This document shows, in pieces, positions 15,947 through 27,996 of a stretch of 64,000 nucleotides of DNA. The stretch is from Sphingopyxis sp. GW247-27LB. GTDB taxonomy: Bacteria; Pseudomonadota; Alphaproteobacteria; Sphingomonadales; Sphingomonadaceae. The notes under the pieces were generated by a model. It worked only from the letters and a program-made list of their open reading frames with translations. It was not told where the DNA came from and ran no database searches. The stretch's first letter is position 1. Each line of letters begins with the position of its first letter. A program made the position numbers and the translations under genes. The stretch covers positions 450,459 through 514,458 of the forward strand of contig NZ_NIWD01000009.1 of NCBI RefSeq assembly GCF_002277025.1, read 5' to 3'.

Positions 15947-18040
15947 ATGGCACGCAGCCATCCGCTCGAACGCTATCGCAATTTCGGTATCATGGCGCAC
16001 ATCGACGCCGGCAAGACCACGACGACCGAGCGCATCCTCTATTACACCGGCAAGTCCTACAAGATCGGCGAAGTCCATGACGGCGCCGCGACGATGGACT
16101 GGATGGAACAAGAGCAAGAGCGCGGCATCACGATCACGTCCGCGGCAACCACCTGTTTGTGGAAGGCCGATGAGGGCAAGGGCCCCGAACATCGCCTGAA
16201 CATCATCGACACCCCCGGACACGTCGACTTCACGATTGAAGTCGAACGCAGCTTGCGCGTTCTCGACGGCGCGATCACCGCGTTCGACGGCGTCGCCGGC
16301 GTCGAGCCGCAGTCGGAAACCGTGTGGCGCCAGGCGGACAAGTATAAAGTTCCGCGCATGTGCTACATCAACAAGCTCGATCGCACCGGCGCCAATTTCT
16401 ATTATTGCGTCCAGACGATCATCGATCGCCTCGGCGCGACGCCGGCGGTGCTGTACCTGCCCATCGGCGCCGAAAGCGATTTCGTCGGTCTCGTCGACCT
16501 CGTCAACGAGCGCGCGATCATCTGGAAAGATGAAAGCCTCGGCGCCGAATTCTTCTATGAAGAGATCCCCGCCGACCTCAAGGACAAGGCCGCCGAATAT
16601 CGCGAAAAGCTGGTCGAGCTCGCCGTCGAGCAGGATGATGACGCGATGGAAGCCTATCTCGAAGGCACCGTCCCCGACGTCGCGACGCTGAAGGCGCTGA
16701 TCCGCAAGGGCACGCTGGCGCAGGCCTTCGTGCCGGTGCTGTGCGGTTCGTCGTTCAAGAACAAGGGTGTGCAGGCGCTGCTCGACGCGGTCGTCGACTA
16801 TCTGCCCTCGCCGCTCGATATTCCCGACGTTCAGGGCATCAACCCGTCGAACGACCAGCCCGATTCGCGCGAGACCTCTGACTCGGCGCCGCTGTCGCTG
16901 CTCGCCTTCAAGATCATGAACGATCCGTTCGTCGGCTCGCTCACCTTCGCCCGCATCTATTCGGGGACCCTGAACAAGGGCACCTATCTGAACTCGGTCA
17001 AGGACAAGAAGGAAAAGGTCGGTCGCATGCTGCTGATGCATGCGAACAGCCGCGAAGACATCGAGGAAGCCTATGCGGGCGATATCGTCGCACTCGCCGG
17101 GCTCAAGGAAACCACCACCGGGGACACGCTCTGCGCCACCAACGCGCCGATCATCCTCGAACGGATGGAATTCCCCGAGCCGGTCATCGAGCTGTCGGTC
17201 GAGCCCAAGACCAAGGCCGACCAGGAACGCATGGGCATCGCGCTCAACCGTCTGGCTGCCGAGGATCCTTCGTTCCGCGTCTCGACCGACCATGAATCGG
17301 GCCAGACGATCATCAAGGGCATGGGCGAGCTTCACCTCGACATCCTCGTCGATCGCATGAAGCGCGAGTTCAAGGTCGAAGCGAACGTCGGCGCGCCGCA
17401 GGTGGCGTATCGCGAATCGCTCGCGAAGCCCGTCGACGTCGACTACACCCACAAGAAGCAGTCGGGCGGCTCGGGCCAGTTCGGCCGCGTCAAGGTCAGC
17501 GTCGCTCCCGGCGAGCGCGGGTCGGGCATCACCTTCATCGACGAGATCAAGGGCGGTAATATTCCGCGCGAATATATCCCGTCGGTCGAAAAGGGCATGC
17601 GCGAGTCGGCCGAGAACGGTCACATGATCGGCTTCCCGATCATCGACTTCGAAATCAAGCTGACCGACGGCGCGTATCACGACGTCGACTCGTCGGCGCT
17701 GGCGTTCGAAATCGCGGGCCGTGCGGCGATGCGCGAAGTGGCGGCGAAGGCCGGCATCAAGCTGCTCGAGCCGGTGATGAAGGTCGAAGTCGTGACGCCT
17801 GAGGAGTTCATGGGCGACGTGATCGGCGATCTCAACAGCCGTCGCGGACAGATCCAGGGCACCGACAGCCGGGGCATCGCCCAGGTCGTCGAGGCGATCG
17901 TTCCGCTGGCGAACATGTTCGGCTATGTGAACCAGCTGCGCAGCTTCAGCCAGGGGCGCGCCAGCTACTCGATGCAATTCTCGCATTATGAGGAAGTGCC
18001 GACCAACGTCGCCGAAGAGGTGAAGGCCAAGATGGCCTGA
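15947..18040 (+). CDS. fusA: Elongation factor G
   Basis: 697 residues, [26 protein letters not shown]. Translocation GTPase: G1 AHIDAGKT (17-24), switch [19 protein letters not shown] (G4), then domains II-V with [11 protein letters not shown] and [19 protein letters not shown]. All GTPase motifs are intact. It is third in the str operon, between rpsG and tuf. A long open frame on the opposite strand is a codon-composition shadow. Confidence 0.98.
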   Translation: MARSHPLERYRNFGIMAHIDAGKTTTTERILYYTGKSYKIGEVHDGAATMDWMEQEQERGITITSAATTCLWKADEGKGPEHRLNIIDTPGHVDFTIEVERSLRVLDGAITAFDGVAGVEPQSETVWRQADKYKVPRMCYINKLDRTGANFYYCVQTIIDRLGATPAVLYLPIGAESDFVGLVDLVNERAIIWKDESLGAEFFYEEIPADLKDKAAEYREKLVELAVEQDDDAMEAYLEGTVPDVATLKALIRKGTLAQAFVPVLCGSSFKNKGVQALLDAVVDYLPSPLDIPDVQGINPSNDQPDSRETSDSAPLSLLAFKIMNDPFVGSLTFARIYSGTLNKGTYLNSVKDKKEKVGRMLLMHANSREDIEEAYAGDIVALAGLKETTTGDTLCATNAPIILERMEFPEPVIELSVEPKTKADQERMGIALNRLAAEDPSFRVSTDHESGQTIIKGMGELHLDILVDRMKREFKVEANVGAPQVAYRESLAKPVDVDYTHKKQSGGSGQFGRVKVSVAPGERGSGITFIDEIKGGNIPREYIPSVEKGMRESAENGHMIGFPIIDFEIKLTDGAYHDVDSSALAFEIAGRAAMREVAAKAGIKLLEPVMKVEVVTPEEFMGDVIGDLNSRRGQIQGTDSRGIAQVVEAIVPLANMFGYVNQLRSFSQGRASYSMQFSHYEEVPTNVAEEVKAKMA

Positions 18041-18158
18041 TGGGTCAAGGCCGCGCGGGCTTGCACCGCGCGGCAAGACCTACTAAGGGCGGCGCCTGAT
18101 TCAGCAGGGCTCGTCCACGACTGATCAACCCAAACATCGAACAAGAAGGTTCAAGAAC

Positions 18159-19349
<1,191 letters not shown>

Positions 19350-19359
19350 TATAGGGCCG

Positions 19360-19394
19360 CGAGCCGCGCGATTCGGATCGATTCGCGCGGCTCG
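19360..19394 (+). terminator. Terminator-like hairpin between tuf and rpsJ
   Basis: Perfect 12-bp stem CGAGCCGCGCGA / TCGCGCGGCTCG with an 11-nt loop, followed by TAGCTTTTAG. It would separate the str and S10 gene groups or attenuate read-through. A second weaker pair, ATGGCCT (19413-19419) / AGGCCAT (19447-19453), lies before rpsJ. Confidence 0.6.
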
Positions 19395-19497
19395 TAGCTT
19401 TTAGGAATTTCGATGGCCTCTCCGGCCTCCCTGCGGGGGTCGGAACAGGCCATTTCGGCTCTTTCGCATCGTCAGACGGGATTCGACTGGAACAGTC

Positions 19498-19809
19498 ATG
19501 GAAACGCAGAATATTCGCATTCGCCTGAAGGCCTTTGATCACCGCGTGCTCGATCAGGCCACCACCGACATCGCCGACACGGCGCGTCGTACGGGCGCTC
19601 TCATTCGCGGTCCGATCCCGCTGCCGACGCGCATTGAAAAATTCACCGTGAACCGCGGTCCGCATGTCGACAAGAAGTCGCGCGAGCAGTTCGAGGTGCG
19701 TACCCACAAGCGGCTGCTCGACATCGTGCAGCCCACCCCGCAGACGGTCGACGCGCTGATGAAGCTCGACCTCGCTGCGGGCGTGAACGTCGAGATCAAG
19801 TTGGCCTAA
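19498..19809 (+). CDS. rpsJ: 30S ribosomal protein S10
   Basis: 103 residues, [21 protein letters not shown] to NVEIKLA. Component of the 30S head, and NusE in antitermination complexes. First gene of the S10 group, 148 nt after tuf. Unusually, the next gene rplC begins 317 nt later rather than directly. Confidence 0.98.
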   Translation: METQNIRIRLKAFDHRVLDQATTDIADTARRTGALIRGPIPLPTRIEKFTVNRGPHVDKKSREQFEVRTHKRLLDIVQPTPQTVDALMKLDLAAGVNVEIKLA

Positions 19810-20126
19810 AGGGCCGACGTGCTCCGGACTTGATCCGGAGCCCAGGGTAAAGCGGCCGGTAGGCCGCGCTGAAGCCGCCCTGGGTTTCTGCTTTCGCAGG
19901 AACACAATCAGGTTTCGGAGGATACCGCCGGATGCCTTCTTCGGAAGGATTTTGGTCCGGGCTGCGTCCCCCGTCTCGCCGCTCTCCCACGGGAAGGCGG
20001 CACCTCAGCCCGGACGGGGCGACGCATCGAAATTTCGGGCTGGGAGGGTTCCGCCGGGGCATGCCCCGATGGGTCCCGCAAGCCGTGCGGAATGGTCCGC
20101 CCGGCCTCTGTTGAGGAGTGAAGATC
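19810..20126 (+). repeat. Long spacer with repeat-like inverted sequences inside the S10 operon
   Basis: 317 nt between rpsJ and rplC. Its 5' half holds nested inverted repeats: CTCCGGA-N5-TCCGGAG (about 19820-19838), then CCCAGGG ... CCCTGGG enclosing CGGCC / GGCCG (about 19839-19884). These resemble the mobile-type intergenic repeats elsewhere in the window. The 3' half has a possible short frame (19932-20114) rich in Arg/Pro with no family features, which I do not accept as a gene. GAGGAG at 20113-20118 is the rplC ribosome-binding site. Confidence 0.65.
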
Positions 20127-20900
20127 ATGCGCACTGGCGTGATCGCGAAGAAAATGGGGATGACCCGCCTGTTTCAGGACGACGGCCGCCACGTGCCCGT
20201 CACCGTCCTGAGTCTCGAAGGCTGCCAGGTCGTCTCCGTGCGCGATAAGGAACGCGACGGCTATGTGGCCGTCCAGCTCGGGGCCGGCTCGGCCAAGGCG
20301 AAGAATGTGGCGAAGCCGCAGCGCGGCGCCTATGGCAAAGCCGAAGTCGAACCCAAGGCGAAGCTCGTCGAATTCCGCGTCGCCGACGACGCGACGCTCG
20401 ACGTCGGTGCCGAACTGTCGGCCGACCATTTCGTCGCCGGCCAGATCGTCGACATCCAGGGCGTGACGCAGGGCAAGGGCTTTGCCGGTGCGATGAAGCG
20501 CTGGGGTTTCGGCGGTATGCGCGCGACCCACGGCGTCTCGATCAGCCACCGTGCGCACGGTTCGACCGGTAACCGTCAGGATCCGGGCCGCGTCTTCAAG
20601 AACAAGAAGATGGCCGGCCACATGGGCGCGCGCAACCGCACCCAGCAGAATCTCGAAATCGTCCGCACCGACGTCGAGCGCGGCCTTCTCTTCGTCAAGG
20701 GCTCGGTCCCCGGCTCGAAGGGTGGCTGGCTGCTCGTTCGCGATGCGGTGAAACTGCCGCGCCACCCCGAGGCTCCCTATCCGGCGGGCCTCAAGAGCGC
20801 GGCCAACACCAACGAAGCCCCGGCTGACGCGCCGGTCGAAACGCCGGTCGAAGAGACCGTCGTCGACACCGCGGCCACCGACGGCGCACAGGAGTCCTGA
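20127..20900 (+). CDS. rplC: 50S ribosomal protein L3
   Basis: 257 residues, [20 protein letters not shown]. Assembly initiator binding 23S rRNA near its 3' end. The core matches L3 to about residue 210 ([13 protein letters not shown]). The C-terminal ~45 residues are an Ala/Pro/Glu/Thr-rich acidic tail absent from E. coli L3 (209 residues). ATG 20127 matches the family; an in-frame GTG 9 nt upstream is unlikely. rplD follows after 2 nt. Confidence 0.97.
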   Translation: MRTGVIAKKMGMTRLFQDDGRHVPVTVLSLEGCQVVSVRDKERDGYVAVQLGAGSAKAKNVAKPQRGAYGKAEVEPKAKLVEFRVADDATLDVGAELSADHFVAGQIVDIQGVTQGKGFAGAMKRWGFGGMRATHGVSISHRAHGSTGNRQDPGRVFKNKKMAGHMGARNRTQQNLEIVRTDVERGLLFVKGSVPGSKGGWLLVRDAVKLPRHPEAPYPAGLKSAANTNEAPADAPVETPVEETVVDTAATDGAQES

Positions 20901-20902
20901 TC

Positions 20903-21529
20903 ATGAAGGTCAAGGTTCAGACCCTCGATGGCAAGGCTGGCGCCGACATCGACCTCAACGACGACGTCTTCGGCGTCGACCCGCGTGCCGACATCCTGCA
21001 CCGCGTTGTCGCCTGGCAGCTCGAAAAGCGCCGCGGCCCGGCCCGTGCCGCTCGCGAGCGCAGCGATGTGTCGCGCACCGGCAAGAAGTTCGGTCGCCAG
21101 AAGGGCGGCGGTACCGCGCGTCACGGCGATCGCGCAGCTCCGATCTTCATCGGCGGCGGCAAGGCGCATGGCCCCCGGGCCCGCACCTTCGGCCACTCGC
21201 TGAACAAGAAGATCCGCACTCTCGGCCTCAAGATGGCGTTGAGCGACAAGGCGAAGGGCGGCAAGCTCGTCGTTCTCGACACGCTCGAGCTCAAGGACGC
21301 GAAGACCAAGGCGCTCGCCGGCAAGCTCGGCAAGCTCGAACTTGGGGGTCGCGCGCTCTTCATCGACGGCGACGCGGTCCACACCAGCTTCGCGCTGGCG
21401 TCGGCCAACCTCGTCGGTGTCGACGCGCTGCCCGCGATCGGTGCCAACGTCTATGACATCATCCGTGCCGACACGCTGGTCCTGACCCGCGCGGCGGTCG
21501 AAAAGCTGGAGGCACGCTGCAATGGCTAA
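20903..21529 (+). CDS. rplD: 50S ribosomal protein L4
   Basis: 208 residues, [24 protein letters not shown], with the exit-tunnel loop around [16 protein letters not shown]. In E. coli L4 represses the S10 operon through its leader; whether that holds here cannot be seen. The stop overlaps the rplW start by 8 nt. Confidence 0.98.
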   Translation: MKVKVQTLDGKAGADIDLNDDVFGVDPRADILHRVVAWQLEKRRGPARAARERSDVSRTGKKFGRQKGGGTARHGDRAAPIFIGGGKAHGPRARTFGHSLNKKIRTLGLKMALSDKAKGGKLVVLDTLELKDAKTKALAGKLGKLELGGRALFIDGDAVHTSFALASANLVGVDALPAIGANVYDIIRADTLVLTRAAVEKLEARCNG

Positions 21530-21830
21530 GGCAAAGACCGTCGACGCGCGTCACTATGACGTGATCCTCGCTCCGGTGATCACCGAAAAGTCGACGCTGC
21601 TCAGCGAAAATAACGCGGTGGTGTTCAAGGTCGCGAACGACGCGACCAAGCCCGCCATCAAGGCCGCCGTCGAGGCGCTGTTCGATGTCAAAGTGATCGG
21701 CGTGAACACGCTCGTCACCAAGGGCAAGACCAAGCGCTGGAAGGGCAAGCCCTACACCCGCAGCGACGTGAAGAAGGCGATCGTCCGCCTGGCCGAAGGC
21801 CAGTCGATCGACGTCACCACGGGCGTCTGA
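21522..21830 (+). CDS. rplW: 50S ribosomal protein L23
   Basis: 102 residues, with the family core [26 protein letters not shown] and the rRNA-binding loop [16 protein letters not shown]. Located at the tunnel exit, where it docks trigger factor and SRP. Starts 8 nt inside rplD. Confidence 0.97.
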   Translation: MAKAKTVDARHYDVILAPVITEKSTLLSENNAVVFKVANDATKPAIKAAVEALFDVKVIGVNTLVTKGKTKRWKGKPYTRSDVKKAIVRLAEGQSIDVTTGV

Positions 21831-21852
21831 GCGGCTCGGGAAGGCAGAGAAA

Positions 21853-22689
21853 ATGGCACTCAAACATTATAACCCGACCAGCCCCGCGCAGCGCGGCCTG
21901 ATCCTCGTCGACAAGTCGTCGCTGTGGAAGGGCAAGCCCGTCAAGGCGCTGACCGAAGGCAAGCGCAAGACCGGTGGCCGCAACAACAAGGGCCATGTGA
22001 CCTCGCGCGGCATCGCCGGCGGCCACAAGCAGAAGTACCGCTTCATCGACTTCAAGCGTCGCAAGTGGGACATGCCGGCCACTGTCGAGCGTCTGGAATA
22101 TGACCCGAACCGCACGGCGTTCATCGCGCTCGTGAAGTATGAGGACGGAACGCAAGCCTACATCCTGGCGCCGCAGCGCCTGGGCGTCGGCGACACGATC
22201 GTCGCGGGCAAGAAGACCGACGTGAAGCCGGGCAATGCGATGGAACTGTCGCAGATGCCGGTCGGCACGATCGTCCACAATATCGAGATGAAGCCGGGCA
22301 AGGGTGGCCAGATCGCCCGTTCGGCCGGCACCTACGCGCAGGTTGTCGGTCGTGATCGCGGTCTCGTCATCGTGCGTCTCGGCTCGGGCGAACAGCGTTA
22401 CATCCGCGGCGAGTGCATGGGCACGGTCGGCGCGGTGTCGAACCCCGACAACCAGAACACCAATCTGGGCAAGGCGGGCCGCAACCGCTGGCTCGGCAAG
22501 CGTCCGCTGACCCGCGGCGTCGCCAAGAACCCGGTCGACCACCCGCACGGCGGTGGCGAAGGCCGCACCTCGGGCGGCCGTCACCCGGTCACTCCGTGGG
22601 GCAAGCCGACCAAGGGCGCCCGGACCCGTCACAACAAGTCGACCGACAAGATGATCATCCGGTCGCGTCACGCGAAGAAGAAGAGGTAA
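21853..22689 (+). CDS. rplB: 50S ribosomal protein L2
   Basis: 278 residues, [22 protein letters not shown]. Peptidyl-transferase-associated protein. The conserved histidine segment [16 protein letters not shown] and the C-terminal [19 protein letters not shown] are intact. The next start (rpsS) is 3 nt downstream. Confidence 0.98.
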   Translation: MALKHYNPTSPAQRGLILVDKSSLWKGKPVKALTEGKRKTGGRNNKGHVTSRGIAGGHKQKYRFIDFKRRKWDMPATVERLEYDPNRTAFIALVKYEDGTQAYILAPQRLGVGDTIVAGKKTDVKPGNAMELSQMPVGTIVHNIEMKPGKGGQIARSAGTYAQVVGRDRGLVIVRLGSGEQRYIRGECMGTVGAVSNPDNQNTNLGKAGRNRWLGKRPLTRGVAKNPVDHPHGGGEGRTSGGRHPVTPWGKPTKGARTRHNKSTDKMIIRSRHAKKKR

Positions 22690-22692
22690 GCC

Positions 22693-22968
22693 ATGGCTCG
22701 CTCGGTCTGGAAGGGTCCGTTCGTGGACCTTCATCTCCTCAAGAAAGCCGAAACGGCCCAGGACGGCGGCAGCTCTGCCCCGATCAAGACCTGGTCGCGC
22801 CGGTCCACCATCCTGCCGCAGTTCGTCGGGCTGACCTTCAACGTCTACAACGGCCGCAAGTTCGTGCCGGTGTCGGTCAATGAAGACATGGTCGGCATGA
22901 AGCTGGGTGAGTTCGCGCCGACGCGCTTCTTCCCCGGCCACGCGGCTGACAAGAAGGGCAAACGCTAA
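22693..22968 (+). CDS. rpsS: 30S ribosomal protein S19
   Basis: 91 residues, [20 protein letters not shown], with [20 protein letters not shown] at the C-terminus. 30S head protein. Its stop shares a base with the rplV start (TAATG). Confidence 0.98.
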   Translation: MARSVWKGPFVDLHLLKKAETAQDGGSSAPIKTWSRRSTILPQFVGLTFNVYNGRKFVPVSVNEDMVGMKLGEFAPTRFFPGHAADKKGKR

Positions 22969-23348
22969 TGGGCAAGGAAAAGTCCCCCCGCCGCGTTGCG
23001 GACAATGAGGCGCTCTCGGTCGGCACGCAGATTCGCGGCTCGGCGCAGAAGCTGAACCTCGTCGCCGCGCTGATCCGCGGCCGCAAGGTCGAAGACGCGA
23101 TGAACGTCCTCGCTTTCTCGAAGAAGGCGATGGCCGTCGACGTGCGCAAGGTTCTGGCGAGCGCGGTCGCGAATGCCGAGAACAACCACAACCTCGACGT
23201 TGACGCGCTGGTCGTCAAGGAAGCGAGCGTGGGCAAGTCGATCTCGATGAAGCGCTGGCACGCGCGTGGCCGCGGCAAGTCGACCCGGATCGTCAAGCCG
23301 TTCAGCCGCATCCGCATCGTCGTCCGCGAACAGGAAGAAGAGGCGTAA
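22968..23348 (+). CDS. rplV: 50S ribosomal protein L22
   Basis: 126 residues, including the tunnel-loop region [26 protein letters not shown]. Lines the peptide exit tunnel with L4. About 15 residues longer at the N-terminus than E. coli L22, as is common in alphaproteobacteria. Confidence 0.97.
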   Translation: MGKEKSPRRVADNEALSVGTQIRGSAQKLNLVAALIRGRKVEDAMNVLAFSKKAMAVDVRKVLASAVANAENNHNLDVDALVVKEASVGKSISMKRWHARGRGKSTRIVKPFSRIRIVVREQEEEA

Positions 23349-23349
23349 G

Positions 23350-24057
23350 ATGGGCCAGAAGAGCAATCCGATCGGCCTGCGCCTGCAGGTCAACCGCACC
23401 TGGGACAGCCGCTGGTTCGCCGAGGGCCAGGACTATGGGCGCATGTTGGTCGAGGATCTGAAGATCCGCAAATATGTGTTCAAGACCCTGCCGCAGGCCG
23501 CGATCTCGAAGGTCGTGATCGAGCGTCCCGCGAAGCTGTGCCGCGTGTCGATCTATGCCGCCCGTCCGGGCGTCATCATCGGCAAGAAGGGCGCCGACAT
23601 CGAAAAGCTGCGCAAGACGCTCGGCGAGATGACGGGCAGCGACGTGTCGCTGAACATCGTCGAGATCCGCAAGCCCGAGGTTGACGCCAAGCTCGTCGGC
23701 CAGGGCATCGCGGACCAGCTCGAACGCCGCGTCGCCTTCCGCCGCGCCATGAAGCGCGCGGTGCAGTCGGCGATGCGTCTCGGCGCCGAGGGCATCCGCA
23801 TCAACTGCGCCGGTCGTCTGGGCGGCGCCGAGATCGCGCGCACCGAATGGTACCGCGAAGGCCGGGTGCCGCTGCACACGCTGCGCGCCAATGTCGACTA
23901 TGCCGAGGCCGAAGCCCACACCGCCTATGGCGTGTGCGGGATCAAGGTCTGGATCTTCAAGGGCGAAATCCTGGGTCACGACCCGATGGCGACCGACCGG
24001 TTGATGCTCGACGCGCAGACGTCGGGCGTGCGCCCGGCGCGCGATGATCGCCGCTAA
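23350..24057 (+). CDS. rpsC: 30S ribosomal protein S3
   Basis: 235 residues, [24 protein letters not shown] domain with [18 protein letters not shown], then the C-terminal domain [30 protein letters not shown], including the mRNA-helicase arginines. ATG 23350 is chosen over an earlier in-frame start inside rplV. Confidence 0.98.
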   Translation: MGQKSNPIGLRLQVNRTWDSRWFAEGQDYGRMLVEDLKIRKYVFKTLPQAAISKVVIERPAKLCRVSIYAARPGVIIGKKGADIEKLRKTLGEMTGSDVSLNIVEIRKPEVDAKLVGQGIADQLERRVAFRRAMKRAVQSAMRLGAEGIRINCAGRLGGAEIARTEWYREGRVPLHTLRANVDYAEAEAHTAYGVCGIKVWIFKGEILGHDPMATDRLMLDAQTSGVRPARDDRR

Positions 24058-24068
24058 GGACTGCTGAC

Positions 24069-24500
24069 ATGCTGCAACCGAAAAAAACCAAGTTCCGCAA
24101 GGCCTTCAAGGGCCGCATCCATGGGCTCGCCAAGGGCGGCACCAGCCTGAACTTCGGCTCCTACGGGCTGAAGGCGATGGAACCCGAGCGCATCACCGCG
24201 CGCCAGATCGAGGCGGCTCGCCGCGCGATCAGCCGCGCGATCAAGCGGCAGGGTCGCCTGTGGATCCGCATCTTCCCCGACGTCCCCGTGTCGTCGAAGC
24301 CCGCCGAAGTCCGCATGGGCAAGGGCAAGGGCTCGCCGGAATTCTGGGCCGCGCGCGTGAAGCCGGGCCGCATCCTGTTCGAACTCGACGGCGTTCCGGG
24401 CCCCGTGGCCGCGCTGGCGTTCGAGCGTGCGGCGATGAAGCTGCCGATCAAGACGAAGGTCGTCGCCCGCCTCGGCGACACCTCGCACCTGGAGGGTTGA
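24069..24500 (+). CDS. rplP: 50S ribosomal protein L16
   Basis: 143 residues, [19 protein letters not shown]. Binds near the A-site tRNA elbow. The arginine in the conserved [13 protein letters not shown] segment region is present. rpmC follows after 5 nt. Confidence 0.98.
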   Translation: MLQPKKTKFRKAFKGRIHGLAKGGTSLNFGSYGLKAMEPERITARQIEAARRAISRAIKRQGRLWIRIFPDVPVSSKPAEVRMGKGKGSPEFWAARVKPGRILFELDGVPGPVAALAFERAAMKLPIKTKVVARLGDTSHLEG

Positions 24501-24505
24501 GGGCC

Positions 24506-24709
24506 ATGGCCAAGACCGAAGATTTCAAGGCGAAGACCGACGACCAGCTCGCCGTCGAGCTTGGCGAACTGAAGCGCGAGGCGTTCAACCTCCGTTTCCA
24601 GGCCGCCACCGGCCAGCTCGAAAAAGCGTCGCGGGTCAAGGAAGTGCGGCGCTCGATCGCCCGCATCAAGACCGTGCAGACCGAGCGTTCGCGCTCGGCC
24701 GCGAAGTAA
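24506..24709 (+). CDS. rpmC: 50S ribosomal protein L29
   Basis: 67 residues, [32 protein letters not shown]; two-helix protein at the tunnel exit. The start at ATG 24506 follows GAGGGCC; the frame is open upstream through rplP. Directly followed by rpsQ after an 11-nt spacer. Confidence 0.96.
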   Translation: MAKTEDFKAKTDDQLAVELGELKREAFNLRFQAATGQLEKASRVKEVRRSIARIKTVQTERSRSAAK

Positions 24710-24720
24710 GGAGACTATCG

Positions 24721-25014
24721 ATGCCGAAGCGCATTCTGACCGGCACGGTGGTGTCCGACAAGGGCGACAAGACCGTCGTGGTGAAGGTGGAGCGGAAGGT
24801 GAAGCACCCGCTCTACGGCAAGATCATCCGCCGTTCGAAGAAGTATCACGCCCATGACGAGGACAACAGCGTCAAGGCCGGCGAGACCGTCCGCATCGAA
24901 GAGACGCGGCCGATTTCGAAGCTGAAGACCTGGAAGGTGCTCGACAAGGTCGACACCCGCAGCAAGCCGAAGGGCGCCGCCGCTCCGGCTGCCCCCGCCG
25001 CGGCCGAAGGCTGA
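24721..25014 (+). CDS. rpsQ: 30S ribosomal protein S17
   Basis: 97 residues. OB-fold rRNA-binding protein ([27 protein letters not shown] ... [27 protein letters not shown]). The C-terminus has an extra Lys/Ala/Pro tail (from about residue 80) not present in E. coli. Confidence 0.97.
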   Translation: MPKRILTGTVVSDKGDKTVVVKVERKVKHPLYGKIIRRSKKYHAHDEDNSVKAGETVRIEETRPISKLKTWKVLDKVDTRSKPKGAAAPAAPAAAEG

Positions 25015-25072
25015 CACTGTTCACGGAACCGCCGGGGCATCCCGGTAGGCCAAACAAGAAGGAAATGCATCG

Positions 25073-25441
25073 ATGATCCAGATGCAGTCACAATTGGAAG
25101 TCGCCGACAACAGCGGCGCGAAGCGCGTCCAGTGCATCAAGGTGCTGGGCGGGTCGAAGCGCCGCACCGCCGGCGTCGGCGACGTCATCGTCGTGTCGAT
25201 CAAGGAAGCGCAGCCGCGCGGCAAGGTGAAGAAGGGCGACGTCCATCGCGCCGTCATCGTCCGCACCGCGAAGGACGTGCGCCGCGCCGACGGCTCGGTC
25301 ATCCGTTTCGACAGCAATGCCGCCGTGCTCGTCAACAAGAACGAGGAGCCGATCGGCACCCGTATCTTCGGCCCCGTCGTCCGCGAACTGCGCGGCAAGG
25401 GCTATATGAAGATCATCAGCCTGGCGCCGGAGGTGCTCTGA
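25073..25441 (+). CDS. rplN: 50S ribosomal protein L14
   Basis: 122 residues, [28 protein letters not shown], ending IISLAPEVL. Subunit-interface protein and the binding site of the silencing factor RsfS. First gene of the spc group; the 58-nt spacer from rpsQ carries the AAGAAGG ribosome-binding site. Confidence 0.98.
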   Translation: MIQMQSQLEVADNSGAKRVQCIKVLGGSKRRTAGVGDVIVVSIKEAQPRGKVKKGDVHRAVIVRTAKDVRRADGSVIRFDSNAAVLVNKNEEPIGTRIFGPVVRELRGKGYMKIISLAPEVL

Positions 25442-25443
25442 CC

Positions 25444-25761
25444 ATGGCGAACAAGATCAAGAAGGGCGACACGGTCGTCGTCCTGTCCGGCAAGGACAAG
25501 GGCAAGACCGGCGAAGTGACGCAGAGCCTGCCGAAGGACGGCAAGCTCGTCGTCGCGGGCGTCAATGTCATCACGCGCCACCGCAAGCCGACGCAGCAGA
25601 ACCCGCAGGGCGGGCTCGAGCGCAAGGAAGCGCCGCTGTTCGCGAGCAAGGTCGCGCTGGCCGATCCCAAGACCGGCAAGCCGACGCGCGTCCGCTTTGA
25701 AACCAAGGACGGCAAGAAGGTCCGCGTGGCCGTGAAGTCCGGGGAGACGATCAATGGCTGA
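25444..25761 (+). CDS. rplX: 50S ribosomal protein L24
   Basis: 105 residues, KOW-motif protein ([21 protein letters not shown]). Assembly initiator at the 5' end of 23S rRNA. Starts 2 nt after rplN and overlaps rplE by 8 nt. Confidence 0.97.
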   Translation: MANKIKKGDTVVVLSGKDKGKTGEVTQSLPKDGKLVVAGVNVITRHRKPTQQNPQGGLERKEAPLFASKVALADPKTGKPTRVRFETKDGKKVRVAVKSGETING

Positions 25762-26332
25762 CAACTACACCCCGCGCATGCGCAAGCTCTATGACGACAA
25801 GATCGTCAAGGCGATGACCGAGAAGTTCGGTTACAAGAATGCGATGGAAGTGCCGAAGCTCGAGAAGATCACGCTCAACATGGGCGTGGGCGACGCGGTG
25901 CAGGACAAGAAGAAGGTCGAGATCGCGGCTTCGGAGATGGAGCTGATCGCGGGTCAGAAGCCCGTCGTGACCAAGGCGAAGAAGTCGATCGCGCAGTTCA
26001 AGCTGCGCGAAGGCATGCCGATCGGTTGCAAGGTCACCCTGCGCCGCGAACGCATGTACGAATTCCTCGACCGGCTGATCACCATCGCGATGCCGCGCAT
26101 CCGCGATTTCCGCGGCGTGTCGGCGACCAGCTTCGACGGCCGTGGCAACTATGCCATGGGCCTGAAAGAGCAGATCATCTTCCCCGAGATCAACTATGAC
26201 CGCATCGACACGGTGCGTGGCATGGACGTGATCGTCACCACCACCGCTCGCACGGACGACGAAGCCCGCGAACTGCTCAAGCTGTTCGGCTTCCCCTTCC
26301 CGATCGAGGCGCAGGAAAAGGAAGCCGCCTGA
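25754..26332 (+). CDS. rplE: 50S ribosomal protein L5
   Basis: 192 residues, [46 protein letters not shown]. 5S rRNA-binding protein of the central protuberance. The [16 protein letters not shown]-terminal segment is typical. A few residues longer than E. coli L5. Confidence 0.98.
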   Translation: MADNYTPRMRKLYDDKIVKAMTEKFGYKNAMEVPKLEKITLNMGVGDAVQDKKKVEIAASEMELIAGQKPVVTKAKKSIAQFKLREGMPIGCKVTLRRERMYEFLDRLITIAMPRIRDFRGVSATSFDGRGNYAMGLKEQIIFPEINYDRIDTVRGMDVIVTTTARTDDEARELLKLFGFPFPIEAQEKEAA

Positions 26333-26383
26333 TCCCGCAAGGGACCAGGCAGGCTCTTTCAAGAAGGAAAGAGAACTTAAGTC

Positions 26384-26689
26384 ATGGCGAAACTGAGTTC
26401 GGTGAACAAGAACGAGCGTCGCAAGAAGCTGGTGAAGAAATATGCCGGCCGTTATGCGAAGCTGAAGGCGATCGCGGCGGACACGTCGCTCGACGATGGC
26501 GAGCGTCTGATCGCGCGCCTCAAGATGGCGGAAATCCCGCGCAACGGCAACCCGACCCGCATCCGCAACCGGTGCGAGCTGACCGGCCGCCCGCGCGCCT
26601 ATTATCGCAAATTCCGGCTGTGCCGCATCCAGCTCCGCGATCTGGCCAACAAGGGCCTGATCCCCGGTGTTGTGAAGTCGAGCTGGTAA
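26384..26689 (+). CDS. rpsN: 30S ribosomal protein S14 (zinc-free form)
   Basis: 101 residues, the long C-minus type lacking CxxC zinc motifs ([26 protein letters not shown]). 30S head protein. Independent of zinc supply, like the L36 at 59428. Confidence 0.97.
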   Translation: MAKLSSVNKNERRKKLVKKYAGRYAKLKAIAADTSLDDGERLIARLKMAEIPRNGNPTRIRNRCELTGRPRAYYRKFRLCRIQLRDLANKGLIPGVVKSSW

Positions 26690-26701
26690 GGGACTGACAA
26701 G

Positions 26702-27106
26702 ATGGCAATGACCGATCCCCTGGGTGATATGCTCACCCGCATCCGCAACGGCCAGCAGGCGAAGAAGGACAGCGTCCTGACGCCGGCTTCGACGCTGCGC
26801 GTCCGCGTTCTCGATGTTCTCCAGCGCGAAGGCTATATCCGCGGCTACAGCGAAGAAGCGCTGGGCGCCAAAGGCCAGCACAAGGGCATCCGCATCGAGC
26901 TCAAATATTTCGAAGGCCAGCCGGCGATCCGCCACGTGGCCCGCGTTTCGAAGCCGGGCCGCCGCGTCTATTCGGGCTCGAAAGAGCTGCCGATCGTGCG
27001 CAACGGCCTGGGCATCACCATCGTGTCGACCCCGCGCGGCGTCCTGTCGGACGCCGAAGCCCGCGAGCATAATGTCGGCGGCGAAGTGCTGGCGGAGGTG
27101 TTCTGA
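26702..27106 (+). CDS. rpsH: 30S ribosomal protein S8
   Basis: 134 residues, [22 protein letters not shown] to GGEVLAEVF, with the [13 protein letters not shown] rRNA-binding motif. Central-domain assembly protein; in E. coli it represses the spc operon at the L14-L24 region. Shares a base with the rplF start (TGATG). Confidence 0.98.
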   Translation: MAMTDPLGDMLTRIRNGQQAKKDSVLTPASTLRVRVLDVLQREGYIRGYSEEALGAKGQHKGIRIELKYFEGQPAIRHVARVSKPGRRVYSGSKELPIVRNGLGITIVSTPRGVLSDAEAREHNVGGEVLAEVF

Positions 27107-27639
27107 TGTCGCGCATTGGTAAAAAGGCAGTGGCGATCCCCGGCGGCGTTACCGCCGCGATCGACGGCGGCCAGCTGTCGGTCAAGGGTCCGAAGGGCAC
27201 GCTTTCGATGCCGCTTTCCGACAACATCAAATATGATGTCGCCGAAGGCAGCATCTCGGTCCAGCCCGCGAACGACAGCCGCGAAGCACGCGCCTTCTGG
27301 GGCATGCAGCGCACGCTGGTCCAGAATCTGATCACCGGCGTGACCGAGGGTTTCACCAAGGTGCTCGAGATCACCGGCGTCGGCTATCGCGCCAACTCGC
27401 AGGGCAAGACGCTGAAGCTGCAGCTCGGCTACAGCCACGATGTCGATTTCGCGGTGCCCGAGGGCATCGAGATCAAGACGCCGGACAACACGACGATCGA
27501 GATCAGCGGCATCGACAAGCAGAAGGTCGGCCAGGTCGCGGCGGAAATCCGCCGTTGGCGCAAGCCCGAACCCTATAAGGGCAAGGGCATCAAATATCGC
27601 GGCGAGTACATCTTCCGCAAAGAAGGCAAGAAGAAGTAA
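27106..27639 (+). CDS. rplF: 50S ribosomal protein L6
   Basis: 177 residues, [22 protein letters not shown], with the C-terminal [23 protein letters not shown]. Located near the factor-binding site. Confidence 0.98.
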   Translation: MSRIGKKAVAIPGGVTAAIDGGQLSVKGPKGTLSMPLSDNIKYDVAEGSISVQPANDSREARAFWGMQRTLVQNLITGVTEGFTKVLEITGVGYRANSQGKTLKLQLGYSHDVDFAVPEGIEIKTPDNTTIEISGIDKQKVGQVAAEIRRWRKPEPYKGKGIKYRGEYIFRKEGKKK

Positions 27640-27642
27640 GCC

Positions 27643-27996
27643 ATGGCACATCTCACCTCTTTCCAGAAGCGCCGTCAGCGCGTTCGTACCGCCCTTCGCC
27701 AGCGCGCCGCCGGGCGTCCGCGCCTGTCGGTGCACCGTTCGGGCCGCCACATCTATGCGCAGCTCATCGATGACGCCGCCGGCAAGACGCTGGCTGCTGC
27801 TTCGACGCTCGACAAGGACGTGCGCGGCAAGACCGGCGCCACCACGGCTGCGGCCGCCGATGTCGGCAAGCGCCTCGCCGATGCCGCCAAGAAGGCCGGC
27901 GTGACGCAGGTCGTGTTCGACCGCGGCGGTTTCCTGTTCCACGGGCGCATCAAGGCGCTTGCCGACGCGGCGCGCGAAGGCGGATTGGAGTTCTAA
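27643..27996 (+). CDS. rplR: 50S ribosomal protein L18
   Basis: 117 residues, with [28 protein letters not shown] and [26 protein letters not shown]. 5S rRNA-binding protein. The last base of its stop is the first base of the rpsE ATG. Confidence 0.98.
   Translation: MAHLTSFQKRRQRVRTALRQRAAGRPRLSVHRSGRHIYAQLIDDAAGKTLAAASTLDKDVRGKTGATTAAAADVGKRLADAAKKAGVTQVVFDRGGFLFHGRIKALADAAREGGLEF

Noticed and set aside
15896..18076. 726-codon open frame antisense to fusA
   Set aside because: It mirrors fusA over its whole length; in GC-rich genes the complementary frame often lacks stops. The translation is Arg/Asp/Val-rich with no family features.
19932..20114. Possible 60-residue ORF between rpsJ and rplC
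   Set aside because: Arg/Pro/Gly-rich without signal, family resemblance or a convincing ribosome-binding site; it overlaps repeat-like sequence.
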